The notes beneath the pieces were generated by a model that worked only from the letters and a program-made list of their open reading frames with translations, ran no database searches and had not been told where the DNA came from. 64,000 nt of DNA, from NCBI GenBank assembly GCA_900491605.1, contig UESW01004241.1, positions 449,265-513,264 on the forward strand, written 5' to 3'. Positions 11,670-23,559 of this stretch are shown piece by piece. Numbering within the stretch: position 1 is the stretch's first letter; each line of letters opens with the position of its first letter. The DNA comes from Calamus simplicifolius. Its lineage: Eukaryota; Streptophyta; Magnoliopsida; Arecales; Arecaceae. Both the position numbers and the translations under genes were made by a program.

Positions 11670-12799
11670 CAAAAGGAGCTCACTGGCATCGCGGCCCACG
11701 GGACACCACTCGGCTCCGGCACGGCGGTGCCCCCGAGTTGGTTAAGGCCCTAAAGGCTCCGTACCCGGCTGAGTCACCACTTGGGTGGAACACAGACCCC
11801 CAGGCTGGTTCAAAAGGAGCTCACTGGCATCGCGGCCCACAGGACACCACTCGGCTCCGGCACGGCGGTGCCCCTCGAGTTGGTTAAGGCCCTAAAGGCT
11901 CCGTACCCGGCTGAGTCACCACTTGGGCGGAACACAGACCCCCAGGCTGGTTCAAAAGGAGCTCACTGGCATAACGGCCCACGGGACACCACTCAGCTCC
12001 GGCACGGCGGTGCCCCCGAGTTGGTTAAGACCCTAAAGGCTCCATACCCGGCTAAGTCGCCACTTGGGCGGAACACAGACCCCCAGGCTGGTTCAAAAGG
12101 AGCTCACTGGCATCGTGGCCCACGGGACACCACTCGGCTCCGGCACGGCGGTGCCCCCGAGTTGGTTAAGACCCTAAAGGCTTCGTACCCGGCTGAGTCG
12201 CCACTTGGGCGGAACACAGACCCCCAGGCTGGTTCAAAAGGAGCTCACTGGCATCGCGACCTACGGGACACCACTCGGCCCCGGCACGGCGGTGCCCCCG
12301 AGTCGGTTAAGACCCTAAAGGCTCCATACCCGGCTGAGTCGCCACTTGGGCGGAACACAGACCCTCAGGCTGGTTCAAAAGGAGCTCACTGGCATTGCGA
12401 CCCACGGGACACCACTCGGCCCCGGCACGGCGGTGCCTCCGAGTTGGTTAAGACCCTAAAGGCTCCGTACCCGACTGAGTCGCCACTTGGACGGAACACA
12501 GACCCCCAGGCTGGTTCAAAAGGAGCTCACTGGCATCGCGGCCCATGGGACACCACTCGGCTTCAGCACGGCGGTGCCCCCGAGTTGGTTAAGACCCTAA
12601 AGGCTCCGTACCCGGCTGAGTCGCCACTTGGGTGGAACACAGACCCCCAGGCTGGTTCAAAAGGAGCTCACTGGCATCGCGACCCACGGGACACCACTCG
12701 GCCGCGGCACGGCAGTGCCCTTGAGTCGGTTAAGACCCTAAAGGCTCCGTACCCGGCTGAATCGCCCCTTGCAGCAGTCCCACACCCCCGAGATGGTTC
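11670..12799 (+). repeat. 141-bp tandem array in the 3' untranslated region of element A
   Basis: Eight full units with starts at 11670, 11811, 11953, 12094, 12235, 12376, 12517 and 12658, plus a partial unit. The unit core is CAAAAGGAGCTCACTGGCAT. The period of 141 (one unit is 142) is a multiple of three, so it opens a long but probably meaningless 47-residue-repeat frame. Tandem repeats between pol and the 3' LTR are a known feature of Tat-lineage elements and a known source of satellites. Confidence 0.9.
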
Positions 12800-12992
12800 A
12801 AAAGGAACCTGACGACGCCCAGCTCTCAGGTCACCCTCCGGGGTTCACTCCCGGACCCTGCGTTGGGAAAGAATTACTGGCCGCCCTCAGCTAGCCGAAG
12901 AAGACGCGCAGACATCCATCCAAGGCAGCGCAAGGTGCCAAGGTGAAAGCTCTACACTCCTTTCACTTAGCCGATGCGGGACGTACAAGCTC
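12800..12992 (+). other. Element A 3' untranslated segment
   Basis: Non-repetitive segment between the 141-bp array and the polypurine tract. No open frame worth reporting. Confidence 0.5.
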
Positions 12993-13011
12993 AAGGAGTG
13001 TGGGGGGCATT
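12993..13011 (+). promoter_or_regulatory. Polypurine tract of element A
   Basis: AAGGAGTGTGGGGGGCATT lies directly before the 3' LTR start TGATG at 13012. This is the expected place for plus-strand priming. Confidence 0.75.
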
Positions 13012-14786
13012 TGATGGGGCCGGTTGATCCCATAAAAAATAAAATTTTTTGGACGGCCCCAAAGGCCGGCAGACTCTAGCACCAGCCGCCAGCGTCGTCT
13101 CCAGCGTCGGCCTCCGGCGCTGGCCAAAGGCCGACAGTCTCCAACAATGGCCTCCAGCGTCGGCCTTTAGCGTCGGCCTCCAGCGCCAGCCTCCAGCGCT
13201 GGCCGAAGGCCGATAATCCAGCGCCGACCTCCAGCGTCGGCCTCCAGCCCCAACCTCCAGCACTGGCCAAAGGCCGATAATCCAGCGCTGGCGTCCAGCG
13301 TCGGCCTCCAGCGCCGACCCCCAAGGACCGGCACATCAAAGGCCGACACCCAAAGACCGTCGGCCCCAAAGGCCGACACCCGAAGACCGTCGGCCCCAAA
13401 GGCCGACACCCAACGGCCCCAAAGGCCGACACCCGAAGACCGTCGACCCCAAACGACGATGCTTTCAAGACCGGCAAGTCCAAGCGAATCGACCCCGGCA
13501 TCTTCCCAGCTGGCCCCGGTGCTTCCACCCCAGCCGGTCTCGGCACTTCTCAGCCGGCCCCGGCATCTCCAGTTTCGTCGAGTCGGCCAAGGCCATTCCA
13601 GGCCGGCCCGACTCGGCCCCGGCGTCTTCAGTTCCGCCGAGTCAGCCAAGGCCATCCCAGGCCGGCCCGACTCGGCCCCGTCATCCCCAGTTCCGCCGAG
13701 TCGGCCAAGGCCATCCCAGGCCGACCCGACTCGGCCCCGGCATCTCCAGTTCCGCCGAGTCGGTCAAGGCCATCCCAGGCCGGCCCGACTCAGCCCCGGC
13801 ATCTCAATTCCGCCGAGTCGGCCAAGGCCATCCCAGGCCGGCCCAACTCGGCCCCGGCATCTCAGTTCCACCGAATCGGCCAAGGCCACCCCAGGCCGGC
13901 CCAACTCGGCCCCAGCATCTTCAGTTCCGTCGAGTCGGCCAAGGCCATCCCAGGCCAGCCCGACTCGGCCCCGGCATCTCCAGTTCTGCCGAGTCGCCAA
14001 GGCCATGCCAGGCCGGCCCGACTCAGCCCCGGCATCTCCAGTTCCGCCGAGTCAGCCAAGGCCATCCCAGGCCGGCCCGACTCGGCCCCGGCGTCTCCAG
14101 TTCCACCGAGTCGGTCAAGGCCCTCCCAGGCCGGCTCGACTCGGCCCCGGCATCTCCAGTTCCACCGAGTCGGCCAAGGCTATCCCCGGCCGGCCTGACT
14201 CAGCTCCGTCGTCTCAAGTCCGCCGATTCGGCCCCGCCCCGGAACTGCCTTGCCGGCTGGATGGGCCCCGGCCATCTCAGGTCGACCCAGTTCGGCCCTG
14301 ACAAGACGGGACCCCTCGGTTCCCGCCAGATCAGCCCCAGCGGTTCAAAGAACCACCTCTCTGATGCACGCCACCCGACAATGTCAAACGTGCGCCGCCC
14401 AACAACCCAGCTGCTGATGGGACGTAACCCACCAACCAGCCCAGCTTCATGCAACGGCTCAGCAGACCTTCTGACTTCACGAAAACCCACGTGATGGTGC
14501 CAGCGTCAACCCCTATAAAAGGATAAATTACGTCGAAAACCAGGTAACGCACAGTTTACGCACTCATTGCCCTAACTCTCAAAGGAACTACCTGATCCTT
14601 CTGAGACCTCTCCCTCCTCAAGAGCTCTCTCGAGCTTCTTCTCTACTGTGACCTCTGTCACTAACTTGGGCGTCGGAGGGTCCCACCGAAGAACCCTCTC
14701 TGGTCTTGGGACTTCTTTGCAGGCAACCCGGTGAAGAAGAAGAGCCTCCGTTCCCGACGTCCAGGAGGGGTGATCGAGCGTCATCA
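13012..14786 (+). repeat. 3' LTR of element A
   Basis: Starts TGATGGGGCCGG and ends GCGTCATCA, matching the 5' LTR end to end but with different repeat variants: a duplicated GGCCCCAAAGGCCGACACC block near 13360-13430, and a 59-bp array at about 13560-14215. TATA box CTATAAAA at 14513-14520 and G-box near 14488 are retained. Confidence 0.92.
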
Positions 14787-14827
14787 TTACTGTGTCGGCA
14801 GAATTGACTAGCATCATAGGATTTACC

Positions 14828-16720
14828 ACCGGGCATCTCAACTCAACTCATCTAAGCTTTTTTCCAACTATAAGGGGTTGGCTACATGAATATGCTTTCT
14901 CTACTCTGCTTTATTCAGGACCAAGTCGATATTTAAATTATAATAGTTATATATTTTTTAATTATTTTTGTTTATATTAGTTTAGGTCTATCTCTACCTC
15001 TATCTTTATCATGAATTGTTAAAAGATCACTCTTTCTAACGAGAGCATCTAAAGGTCTACGTTGTATATGTCCAAACCACCGTAATCGATTTTCTCTCAT
15101 TTTATCTTCAATTGGGGCTACTCCTATCATTTCTCTTATATGTTTATTTCTAATTCTATTTTTTAAAAGTTTTATTATATATCCATCTTAGCATACGCAT
15201 TTATGTTATACTTAATTTATTCACATGTTTCAATATTGCCCAACACTCTGTTTCATATAGCATACCTGGCCTAATAGTAGTTTTATAGATTTTTTTTAAA
15301 ATTTTAATGGGATGCACCAATCATACAGTATTTCCGAAGCACTCCTCCACTTAATCTATCCTGCTTTAACTTTATGATTCACATCTTCACTTATTTCACT
15401 TTCTTGCTGGATAATTAATCCCAAATATCTAAAATTTTTCACTCCTTGCTATTTCTTGGCTTAAAATCTTCATTATTTTTTATTTATATTTCTACTCCCA
15501 CTAAAATTATATTTTATGTATTCAGTTTTAGTTCTACTAATCTTAAAACCTTTAGATTCTAAAGCCTCTCTTCAAATCTCTAGCTTAGCATTTACTCTAT
15601 ATTTAGTTTCGTCAATCTCTATATCATCTGCAAATAACATACACCATGGAATATTATTTTGAATATGCTTGGTTAATTCATCCATAACTAATACAAAAAG
15701 ATATAGACTTAAGGCATATCCTTGATGTAAACCTATAGTAATTGAAAACTTATTAGTTTCTCCTATTGTTATTTTAATAATAGTTATTGCTCTATCATAC
15801 ATATCTTTTATCAAGTCTATGTATCTTTTGGTAACTCATTTTTTCTCTAAAACCCACCATATTATTTCTCTAGGTACTCTATCATATGCTTTCTCTAAAT
15901 CAATAAAGATCATATGAAGATCTTTTTCTTTTCTTTATATCTCTCCATCAATCTTCTTAATAAATAAATAGCTTTCATGATCGATCTTTTAGGCATAAAT
16001 CTAAATTGATTATTTGATACCAAAGTTTCAACTCTTAATCGATTTTCAATTACTCTCTCCCATAATTTCATTGTATGACTCATTAGCTTAATCCATCTAT
16101 AATTTTCACAGTTTTGAATATCTTCTTTATTTTTGTATACCGATAATTATATGCTTTTCCTTCAATCATCGGGCATTCTTTTAATTGCTACAATCCTGTT
16201 AAATAAATTGGTTAACCACATGACTCCAATTTCTTCTAAGCCTTTTCAAACCTCAATAGGGATCGCATCTGGTCCTAATGCCTTTGCATTTTTCATTTTA
16301 CTCAAGCCTTTTTAACCTTTAGCATTCTAAATTTACGAAAAAATTTATGCTCATTTGTTACTCTTAGGTTATTACATCCTTCTACCCTTAAATTTACTAA
16401 ATTTTTTTATTAATAATTTTTTAAAATAACTTTTTCATCATTCTTTTATCTCTTCTTTTTTTACTAAGACTCTTTCATCTTCATCCTTAATACATTTAAT
16501 ATAGTCAAGATCTTTTTTTTTTCCTCTTAGTTTTGCTAATTTATATATAGTCTTTTCACCTTCTTTCATATTTAGTCTATTATATAAATCATCATAGGCT
16601 TTAAATTTGACATTTCTTATCGCTTTTTTAACTTCTTTCTTTGCATCCCTATGCTTTTTAAGATTTTTTTCATCCCTAGCCTCTTGCCAAATTTTATACT
16701 TTATCCTTTTAAGATTGATG
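14828..16720 (-). mobile_element. 5'-truncated RTE-type LINE remnant
   Basis: Read on the - strand, the segment ends with the conserved RTE 3' block (ATTCATGTAGCCAACCCC, around 14868-14890) and a GTTGA-rich tail near 14832-14845. Upstream it encodes an RT fragment (complement of 15572-15814) with LHQGYALSLYLFVLVMDELT and CMLFADDIEIDET, the FADD catalytic box of RTE reverse transcriptase. Further upstream (about 16490-16700) is a charged linker with EGEKTIYKLAK-like residues. Stops and shifts are frequent. The endonuclease is missing, as expected from 5' truncation, at the junction with element D near 16720. I found no convincing target duplication. Confidence 0.75.
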
Positions 16721-16734
16721 GCAGCTTAAACTTC

Positions 16735-17345
16735 CTCGTTTTACCATAGGTCTTGAACCATCTTGAGGGTTTCTTCGGCCGGCCCAGGGGTGACCTGATG
16801 ATCCCAAGACCATCGAGAGCCTTTTGGAACCGCCTCGAGGATTTCTTCAGCCGGCCCGAGGGTTGACTCGATAGTCGCTGGAACCATAGGTATTGAACCG
16901 CCTTGAAGGTTTCTTCGGCCGGCCCGAGGGTGACCTGATAATCACAGGACCATTGAGAGCCTTTTAGAACTGCCTCGGGGGTTTCTTCAGCTGGCCTGAG
17001 ATTTGACTCGAGAGTCGCTGGAACCATAGGTCTTAAACTGCCTCAGGATTTTTTCGGTCGACCCGGGGGTGACCTAATGATCATAGGACCGTTGAGAGCC
17101 TTTTGGAATCACCTTGGGGTTTTCTTTGACCGACCTAGGGGTTGACTCAAGAGTCACCAGAACCATAGGTCTTGAACCATCTTGAAGGTTTCTTCGACTG
17201 GCCTAGGGGTGACCTGATGATCACAGGACCGTTGAGAGCCTTTTGGAACTACCTCAAGGGTTTCTTCGACCAACCTAGGAGTTGACTTGAGAGTCATCAA
17301 AACCATAGGTTTAGAACCGCCTCGGGGGTTTCTTCAGCCGGTCCA
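16735..17345 (-). repeat. 140-bp tandem array (dimers of ~70 bp) of element D
   Basis: The motif ACCATAGGT recurs at 16743, 16883, 17023, 17162 and 17302, a period of 140 bp. Each 140-bp unit consists of two related ~70-bp halves, each carrying a TTTCTTCGGCCGGCCC-like core but different right parts. It occupies the same place (between integrase and the 3' LTR) as the 141-bp array of element A. Confidence 0.8.
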
Positions 17346-17679
17346 GGGGTTTGCAGAACTTTCAAGTCGAATGAGAAGGTAGTATTTGAAGCTTCTCTTA
17401 TTTTCATCAGCTACATGCATACATCGCTGATAATATCGGTAGAGATTGTCCACGCTCCAAGTGCGAAGAATTGGCCACCCATTGAGTCCTTCAATCTGGT
17501 ATGCTCTCTGATGAAATACTTCAGTGACCCGATGGGGCCCCTCCTAATTTGGAGATGGCTTGCCCTCCTTCATTGGCTTGGATACTTTGGCCCTTCTGAG
17601 GATTAAGTCTCTAGGGCAAAATGTCTTGTGATGGATTCAAGTGTTGTAATATTTTGCCGCTCGCTGATGAAATGCAGCC

Positions 17680-18490
17680 ATTCTAAGCTGCGCCCAGTCA
17701 TGCACCTTATTGATGAAGTCGAGGCTGGCTCTCAGTTGAGTAGAATTATCTTCTTCATTATATGACTCCACTTGAGGGCTGAAAGGTCAATCTCCACAGG
17801 GATGACTGCTTCTGATCCGAAGACGAGGTTGAAAGGAGTTTCTCCTATGGGGATCCTTGGGGTTGTATGATACGCCCAAAGTATGCTCGAAAGATCCTCC
17901 ACCCATCTTCCCTTGAACTCATCCAATTAAACTCATCCAATCGGATTCTGAGTCCTTGAAGGATGGTTTGATTCATGACTTCAGCTTCTTCATTGGTCTA
18001 TGGATGGCTGACAGAAGTGAATCGATGACAGATGTTTAGCTCGACATAGAATCCCTTGAAGGTAGTGTTGTTGAACTATCGGCCGTTGTCGGTGATGATG
18101 GTGTAGGGTAGCCCAAAGCGGCAGATGATAGACTTCCAGAAGGACTCCACCTTGCTTTCGGTAATTTTGGCTAACGCCTCAACTTCAACCCATTTGGTGA
18201 AGTAGTCGATGGTGACGAGTAGGAACCTCTGCTGACCCGAAGCTGGGGGGAATGGTCCAAGGATATCTATCCCCCATTGAGTGAAGGGCCACGGGGCCAA
18301 GAGTAGGCTTAGTTGAGAGGCTGGCTGTCGCTGGACATTGGCATATCGTAGGTAGCTATCGCACTTTTGGACTAGCTCAACAGCATCTTCTTGCATGGTG
18401 AGCTAGTAATATCCATGACGGAGAGCTTTTTATGCCAGCGATCTACATTCCAAGTGGTTTCCGCATATGCCTTCATGGATCTCTCTGAGG
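17680..18490 (-). pseudogene. Element D integrase fragments
   Basis: The complement of 18076-18396 reads through the integrase core: CDSYLRYANVQRQP, GIDILGPFPPASG, VTIDYFTKWVEVEALAKITE and TIITDNGR. The complement of 17732-17926 gives the later part (WAYHTTPRIPIGETPFNLVFG, then the VIPVEIDL region). The second zinc-binding cysteine is lost (CDSY in place of CDGC). The stretch between the two fragments is frameshifted. Not functional. Confidence 0.85.
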
Positions 18491-18499
18491 ATGTAATCG

Positions 18500-20450
18500 G
18501 CATTTGCAGGATCAATGCACTTGAGGAGGGGGTAAGAGAAGGACCTCTTATATAATTGCCCATTCTGCAGCATGAACTTGGAAGCCCTTAATTTGAGCAG
18601 CCTGGCTTCCATGCGATTAGCGAAAAGAGTACCATCGGTAAGGTAGCGGATGTAGGCATCCATCAACGTTGACTCCTATAAGACTAGCAGGACCTCTTCC
18701 ACGACGTCAATGCTCGAATCCTTTAGATGCTCTAGATAGGTTCTCTCCAGAGTGTTATCCGCCAAAGTGGCCAGCCATGATAGGGCATCAGCTCTAGCAT
18801 TTTTGCCCCTGGAAATGTAGCTGATGCTGAAATAGGTTAATGAGGAGGTTTATGACCTGACCTTATTCAGATATTTAGACATAATAGGGTCTCGAGCTTC
18901 ATATTCTTCTATGATTTGTCTGGAGATGAGCTGAAAGTCGTTGAAGGCTCTGAGGTGCTTTACTCTGAGCTTCTGCGCGAACTTTATTTCAGCCAATAGG
19001 GCTTCATATTTGGTTTGATTATTTATAACTTTGAAGAGGAACCAGAGGGCATACTCCAACACCGTGCCTTCCAGACTCACAAGAATAAGACCCGCTCTAC
19101 TCCCTTGGGAGTTGGAGGCACCATCAATATGGAGGACCCAGATCTCCATTACTCTCCTAGGCTCAGCGTCTTGGTGCACCATTGGAGGTTCTTCATGCTG
19201 CTCCTTGGTCCAGGTGCATTCGATCAAAAAATCTGCAAGGACTTGGGACTTCAAGGCTGATCTCGATTGGAACGAAAGATCGAACTCTCTCAATTTGATT
19301 ATCCATTTAGCCAATCGATCAAAGGTGTCAAGACAATATAGGATAGCTTTGAAGGGTTGGTCCGTGAGCACCATGATCGGATAGGCTTGAAAATATAGCC
19401 TGAGGCGCTGAGTAGAGATGATTAGAGCAAAAATAGTTTTTTCAGTTTTGAAGTACTTGACCTTCGCATCATGGAGCACTTTGCTAGTATAATAAATGGG
19501 CTTCTATGCTCCATCAGAATCGAGGCATACAAGAATGGAGCTAACCGCTTCTAAAGAGGCGATAAGGTAAATAAAGAATCTCTCCCCCTCCCTCGGCTTT
19601 GACAGCAACGACGGGGTGGATAGAAACTCCTTCAGTTCTTCGAAGGCTTTCTGGCAATCCTTCGTCCACTCAAAGCTGTTTGCCTTATACAGAGCTTTGA
19701 AGAAGGGCAGACATCTTTTAGTTGATCCTGATAGAAATTGACTTAGAGCGGCCACTTTTTTAGTAAACTGTTGCACCTTCTTCTTATTAATTGGTTGCCT
19801 ATATCAAGAATGGCTTAGATCTTCTTTAGATTTGCCTCAATCCCTCGTTGGGTCATCAAAAACCTAAAAACTTTCTAGTGGTGACCCCAAACGTATACTT
19901 ACGAGGGTTGAGCTTTATTTGATAATGCCAAAGATTATTGAAAGTTTCCTCTAGATCGACAACATGGTCGACGGTGCAGGTGCTCTTGGTCAGCATGTCA
20001 TCTATATACACCTTCATGTTGCACCCAATTTATCTTTGAAGACCTTATTCATTAATCTCTGATAAATGTCCTCTGTATTTTTCAAGCCAAAGGGCATTAC
20101 CTTATAGCAATAAATGCTCTTTTCGGTGATGGAAAAAGCATTTTCTTTGTTCTTCGGGTCCATCCTTATTTGATTGTATCTGAAAAAGGCATCCAAAAAG
20201 CTGAGGAACTCATGATCAGATATGGAATCGATCAGTTGGTCAATCCAAGGCAGTGAGAAGCTATCTTTCAGATATGCTTTATTAAGGTCGATAAAGTCGA
20301 TGCAGATTCTTCAACTTTCACTTGCCTTACGGACCATCACTACATTGGTTAGACAATCCGGATATTGCGCTTTTCGAATATGGCCAGCAACAAGCAGCTT
20401 ATTGACTTTTTCATCAATGGCTCTCTACCACTCGGGGGTGAAACTTCTCT
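18500..20450 (-). pseudogene. Element D reverse transcriptase and RNase H domains
   Basis: Fragments in order: RT fingers/palm near 20450-20200 (degraded), YNQIRMDP and YCYKVMPFGLKN (complement of 20014-20196), a YIDD catalytic box near 20000, the connection (complement of 19504-19776, FLSGSTKRCLPFFKALYKA), then RNase H and the second RNase H in one 209-residue frame (complement of 18850-19479; VLHIDGASNSQGSRAGLIL). Domain content equals element A. Stops and frameshifts separate all parts. Confidence 0.85.
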
Positions 20451-20454
20451 TTTT

Positions 20455-21150
20455 TTGATGGACAGGTCAGTACCTTGGGTCAATATTGAGCTTATGGGTA
20501 ATTACCTTCGAAGGTATGCCGGGCATGTCTGATGCTGGCCAGATGAAGATGTCTGAATTCACTCGCAAGAAGGCAAGAAGTTGATTCTTTGACTCTGCAA
20601 GAAGAAGCTCGCTGATTTGCACCGTCTTCGTCGGATCATCTTCCAATGGGAAGGTCAGCAGGCGCTCTGCCGGCTCTCCTCTTTTTTCTAACTCTCTGGG
20701 ATTGAGCAAATCTAAGATCGGTGGAACCATTGCCTCCTAGGGGCTAGGAGCCATATGGTAGCATAGCTTGACTGAATTTTGCTCCTCGCACATTTTACCA
20801 ACCCCTTCACTGGTGGAAAATATGACTAGAAGGCATTCAGTAGATATCACCGCATTAAAGGTGTTTAGGCCAAGTCGTCTAAGTATGGCATTGTAGGCCA
20901 ATGGCATCAGAACCACCAGGAACCTCATTAGGACTATGCTTTGACACGACGGTGTCCCTATCATAACCGGTAGGGTAATCTTACCTTCCACCTTTATGGA
21001 GTCTCCTGTAAAACCGATCAGAGGTATTGTCATCGATTAGAGGGAGCTGAAAGATAAATTCATCCAAAGAAAAGCATCATAGGTAAGAATGTCGGCAGAG
21101 CTTCACTATCAACTAAAATTATTTTTACATGATGCTTAGCGATTATCATG
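20455..21150 (-). pseudogene. Element D protease and pre-RT linker
   Basis: The complement of 20737-21033 gives the protease body (PLIGFTGDSIKVEGKITLPV, then AYNAILRRLGLN, where element A has AYNAILGRPDLN). The active-site region near 21100 reads LVDSEAL because a base is missing from the D-S-G-S-S coding stretch seen in element A. The complement of 20467-20730 is the linker, with LLTFPLEDDPTKTVQ and WPASDMPGIPSKVITHKLN. Confidence 0.82.
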
Positions 21151-21379
21151 GAGACGATAATGCTATCATCAGCTAAGTTATTTACCCCCACTAGCTTTCC
21201 TTTAGAAAAAGGGATTGCATTTTCTATGCTCTCATCCCCCCTCGGTCTCTTAGAAGAAGAAGCTGCCCCTCAGGAGATCATGCATAACGTCTTCCTTATC
21301 GAAGCATTGTCGATGTTGACTTGGATAGGCAGAGGCCCCATTAGCATCGAAACGGCCGAAGGTCCTCCTTTCTGGACGA

Positions 21380-23240
21380 ACTTTCCAAGGTCTCCCCTCT
21401 AAATGAGCTCCTCAATGGCACACTTCAGGTTGCGATAATCTTCTGTATCATGGCGTAGTCTCGGTGAAAACGATAATATCGGCTCCTATCGTGTGTAACC
21501 TCCTTCTTCAATAGGGGTGAGCACCGGAGGTAAGGCAGCCCTCAATTTCCATGAGGATGTGAGATATGGAAGCGAGAAGATGTGTGAGGTTGCCTTCCTT
21601 GGGGGCGAAGCTCCGATGCCAATTATCTAGTCGGTGCAGGGGCTCAGGCTTCCTAGGGCGAGGCTTACTTGGCTCCACGTGAACCGACTTCTTATTGGGC
21701 CTTCCTTTAGCTTACCTCTGTGTGAAGTCAGCTTTATCGATGCAAATATATTTCTGTGCATGACTTAGGAACTCGATGTAGGAGATGGAAGGCTTTTTGT
21801 CTAGTGAATAAGTGAAGCAAGAGAGGCAAAGTCCTCACTTCAGGGCCAAAGTGGCCATAGCATCATCAAGGTGATAAACCTTCAGGACGACCATCTTGAA
21901 ATGGGCCATGAAATCTTTTAGGGGTCTCTCTCATTCTGTCGAACGAAGAACAAACTATCTATCACCCAGGGAATCCTTCGACAAGCATCAAAGTGCGTCA
22001 AAAAAGTCTGTCTAGCTATCGGAAAGAGTTGATGCTGCCCGGAGGTAGGCGAGAATACCAAGTGCGTGCAGCCTTCCATAGGGTGGCAGAAAAAACAATA
22101 CATAGAAGGGCATCAGTCGCCCCTTAAACTTGTATGAGAGCCTTGTAGCTCTCGAGATGGTCAAATGGATCCGTGGTGCCATCATATGGATCCAATTAAG
22201 GAAGGCGGAGCCTGGAAGGAACGGGCTCTTCCATAATGTGGCGAGTGAGGGGTGGACGAGCGTCGTATTTCACCTTCGGCTGGTTGTTGAGCCTCTGGCT
22301 GAGCTCCTCCAATCGCCGGTGTTGTTCGTCCAAGCGCCTCTCTACCTTATAGTTGACATGCTTACCCAATCACTCAGAAGATGAGTAGGGGGAGGAGAGG
22401 TGCTAATGGTGCTGTCTTCACTCGTGCTCCTTCCCGTATCATCATCTAGGAGAGGGACTGCTCAAACGGTGGGTAGGGGATCGTAGCCTCTTGAAAGCTT
22501 CATGGTGGTGGTGCTTAGGTGAAGCATGATGGCGGTGAGCTTCTCTCTGAGGAGATCTTTCATGGGTAAATTGTTGGCTAGCAGAGCAGCTACTGCTAGG
22601 GCTGAAAACAGGTCGGATACGGATCGAATAATAGTATATCCATATTTTTCAATGAATATGAATATGGATACGGATACTAAATGGATATTAAAATTTATTT
22701 TCATATTTATTTTAAATGGAGACATATACGAATCAGATATCAAGCATATTCATATTTGTACACAAACATGAGTCTCTCTTTTACCTAGGCTTCCTGAAGT
22801 CCTCACTGTACATGCTTGCACATCATCTAGTCATTTCTCTTTCAATGTACTCGATTGGAATAAAAACATTGAAATCCACTTTGATATGGTTACTAGGGTA
22901 AAATTGAAAACAAAGGATGAAGATATAATTTTTTGATTAGATATCCAAATCCATATCCAGATCCGATTAATTTTTAATTAGATATCCGAATTTGTATCCG
23001 TATTCGATTAATTTTTTGATTAGATATCTGAATCCATATCTGGATCCGATTGGATTGGAAAATAAATATCCAAATATGATATAATTCGAATACAGATGCG
23101 ATCGGAGTTTATTTGATCCATTATCAGTCCCAGCTATTACAGGCGGTGTGAGAGGCCTAGGCTGCTGCTGAGTGGCCACCAAGCGTTGCTCCTGCAGCTC
23201 GTGAGCTGCCGCAACCAAGGGTTGGACTTGTTGAGCAAGG
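21380..23240 (-). pseudogene. gag: Element D gag, interrupted by a hAT-like insertion
   Basis: The complement of 21918-22103 carries FLTHFDACRRIPWVIDSLFFVRQNE, nearly the element A gag core. The N-terminal region lies on both sides of a 536-bp insertion: HELQEQRLVATQQQPRPLTPP (complement of about 23140-23218) and ANNLPMKDLLREKLTAIML (complement of about 22500-22590). Between them the frame is broken by the insertion at 22597-23132. The C-terminal zinc-knuckle region is frameshifted (about 21420-21520). Confidence 0.78.
22597..23132. mobile_element. Non-autonomous hAT-like element inside gag of element D
   Basis: A 536-bp insertion begins TAGGGCTGAAAACAGGTCGG and ends with the imperfect inverted copy (the reverse complement reads TGGGACTGATAATGGATCA; 14 of 22 positions agree). 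The flanking octamers are GCTACTGC (22589-22596) and GCTATTAC (23133-23140), matching at 6 of 8, which fits the 8-bp duplication of hAT elements. The interior has degenerate repeats of a GATATCCGAATCCATATCC-type motif and no transposase. Both TSD mismatches are transitions, consistent with age. Confidence 0.72.
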
Positions 23241-23559
23241 ATGCCTAATTACCTTGTGCGAATGTCCATAAGGGCATCATGAGTTGCTGAAGAGGCTCCT
23301 CTTTAAGACTAGACCTGCAAGAAGTCCTGAGGACCAGATATTCCAGTGGAGATACTCCAACGTTCAAGTAAGTGATTAGAATCACAGCTCTGAGCTTGAG
23401 GAAGCTCAAAAGAGAGAGTTGAAAAAATTATGGAGCTCTGAGTACTTGAGTGTCCGTACCTGGTCAGGGGTTCCTTTTACCCATTTTATGGATATTCCTT
23501 GTTATCTAGTACCACGTGAAGCCTCATGATAGACAGTGACTTTGTGGATAGATGATGAC

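Larger units (their letters stand above)
4439..14791 (+). mobile_element. Element A: full-length decayed Ty3/gypsy (Tat-lineage) retrotransposon
   Basis: Two long LTRs (4444-6250 and 13012-14786) flank an internal region with a PBS-like site, gag, protease, RT-RNase H, integrase, a tandem array and a polypurine tract, in the order of Ty3/gypsy. The LTR termini form the inverted pair TGATG...CATCA. Flanking 5-mers are TGACT (4439-4443) and TTACT (14787-14791), a target duplication with one mismatch. A second RNase H-like domain after the RT/RNase H block supports the Tat lineage, where an acquired second RNase H is established. At least four frame changes and one in-frame stop show that the copy is not autonomous. 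The LTRs differ in length (1,807 versus 1,775 bp) and in many bases, so the insertion is not recent. Confidence 0.93.

Noticed and set aside
11781..12812. 343-codon open frame with a 47-residue repeat
   Set aside because: The 141-bp non-coding repeat length is divisible by three; the equivalent array in element D is not open and the position is the 3' UTR.
13012..14490. Open frames of 156-280 codons in the 3' LTR of element A
   Set aside because: Same repeat artefact as in the 5' LTR.
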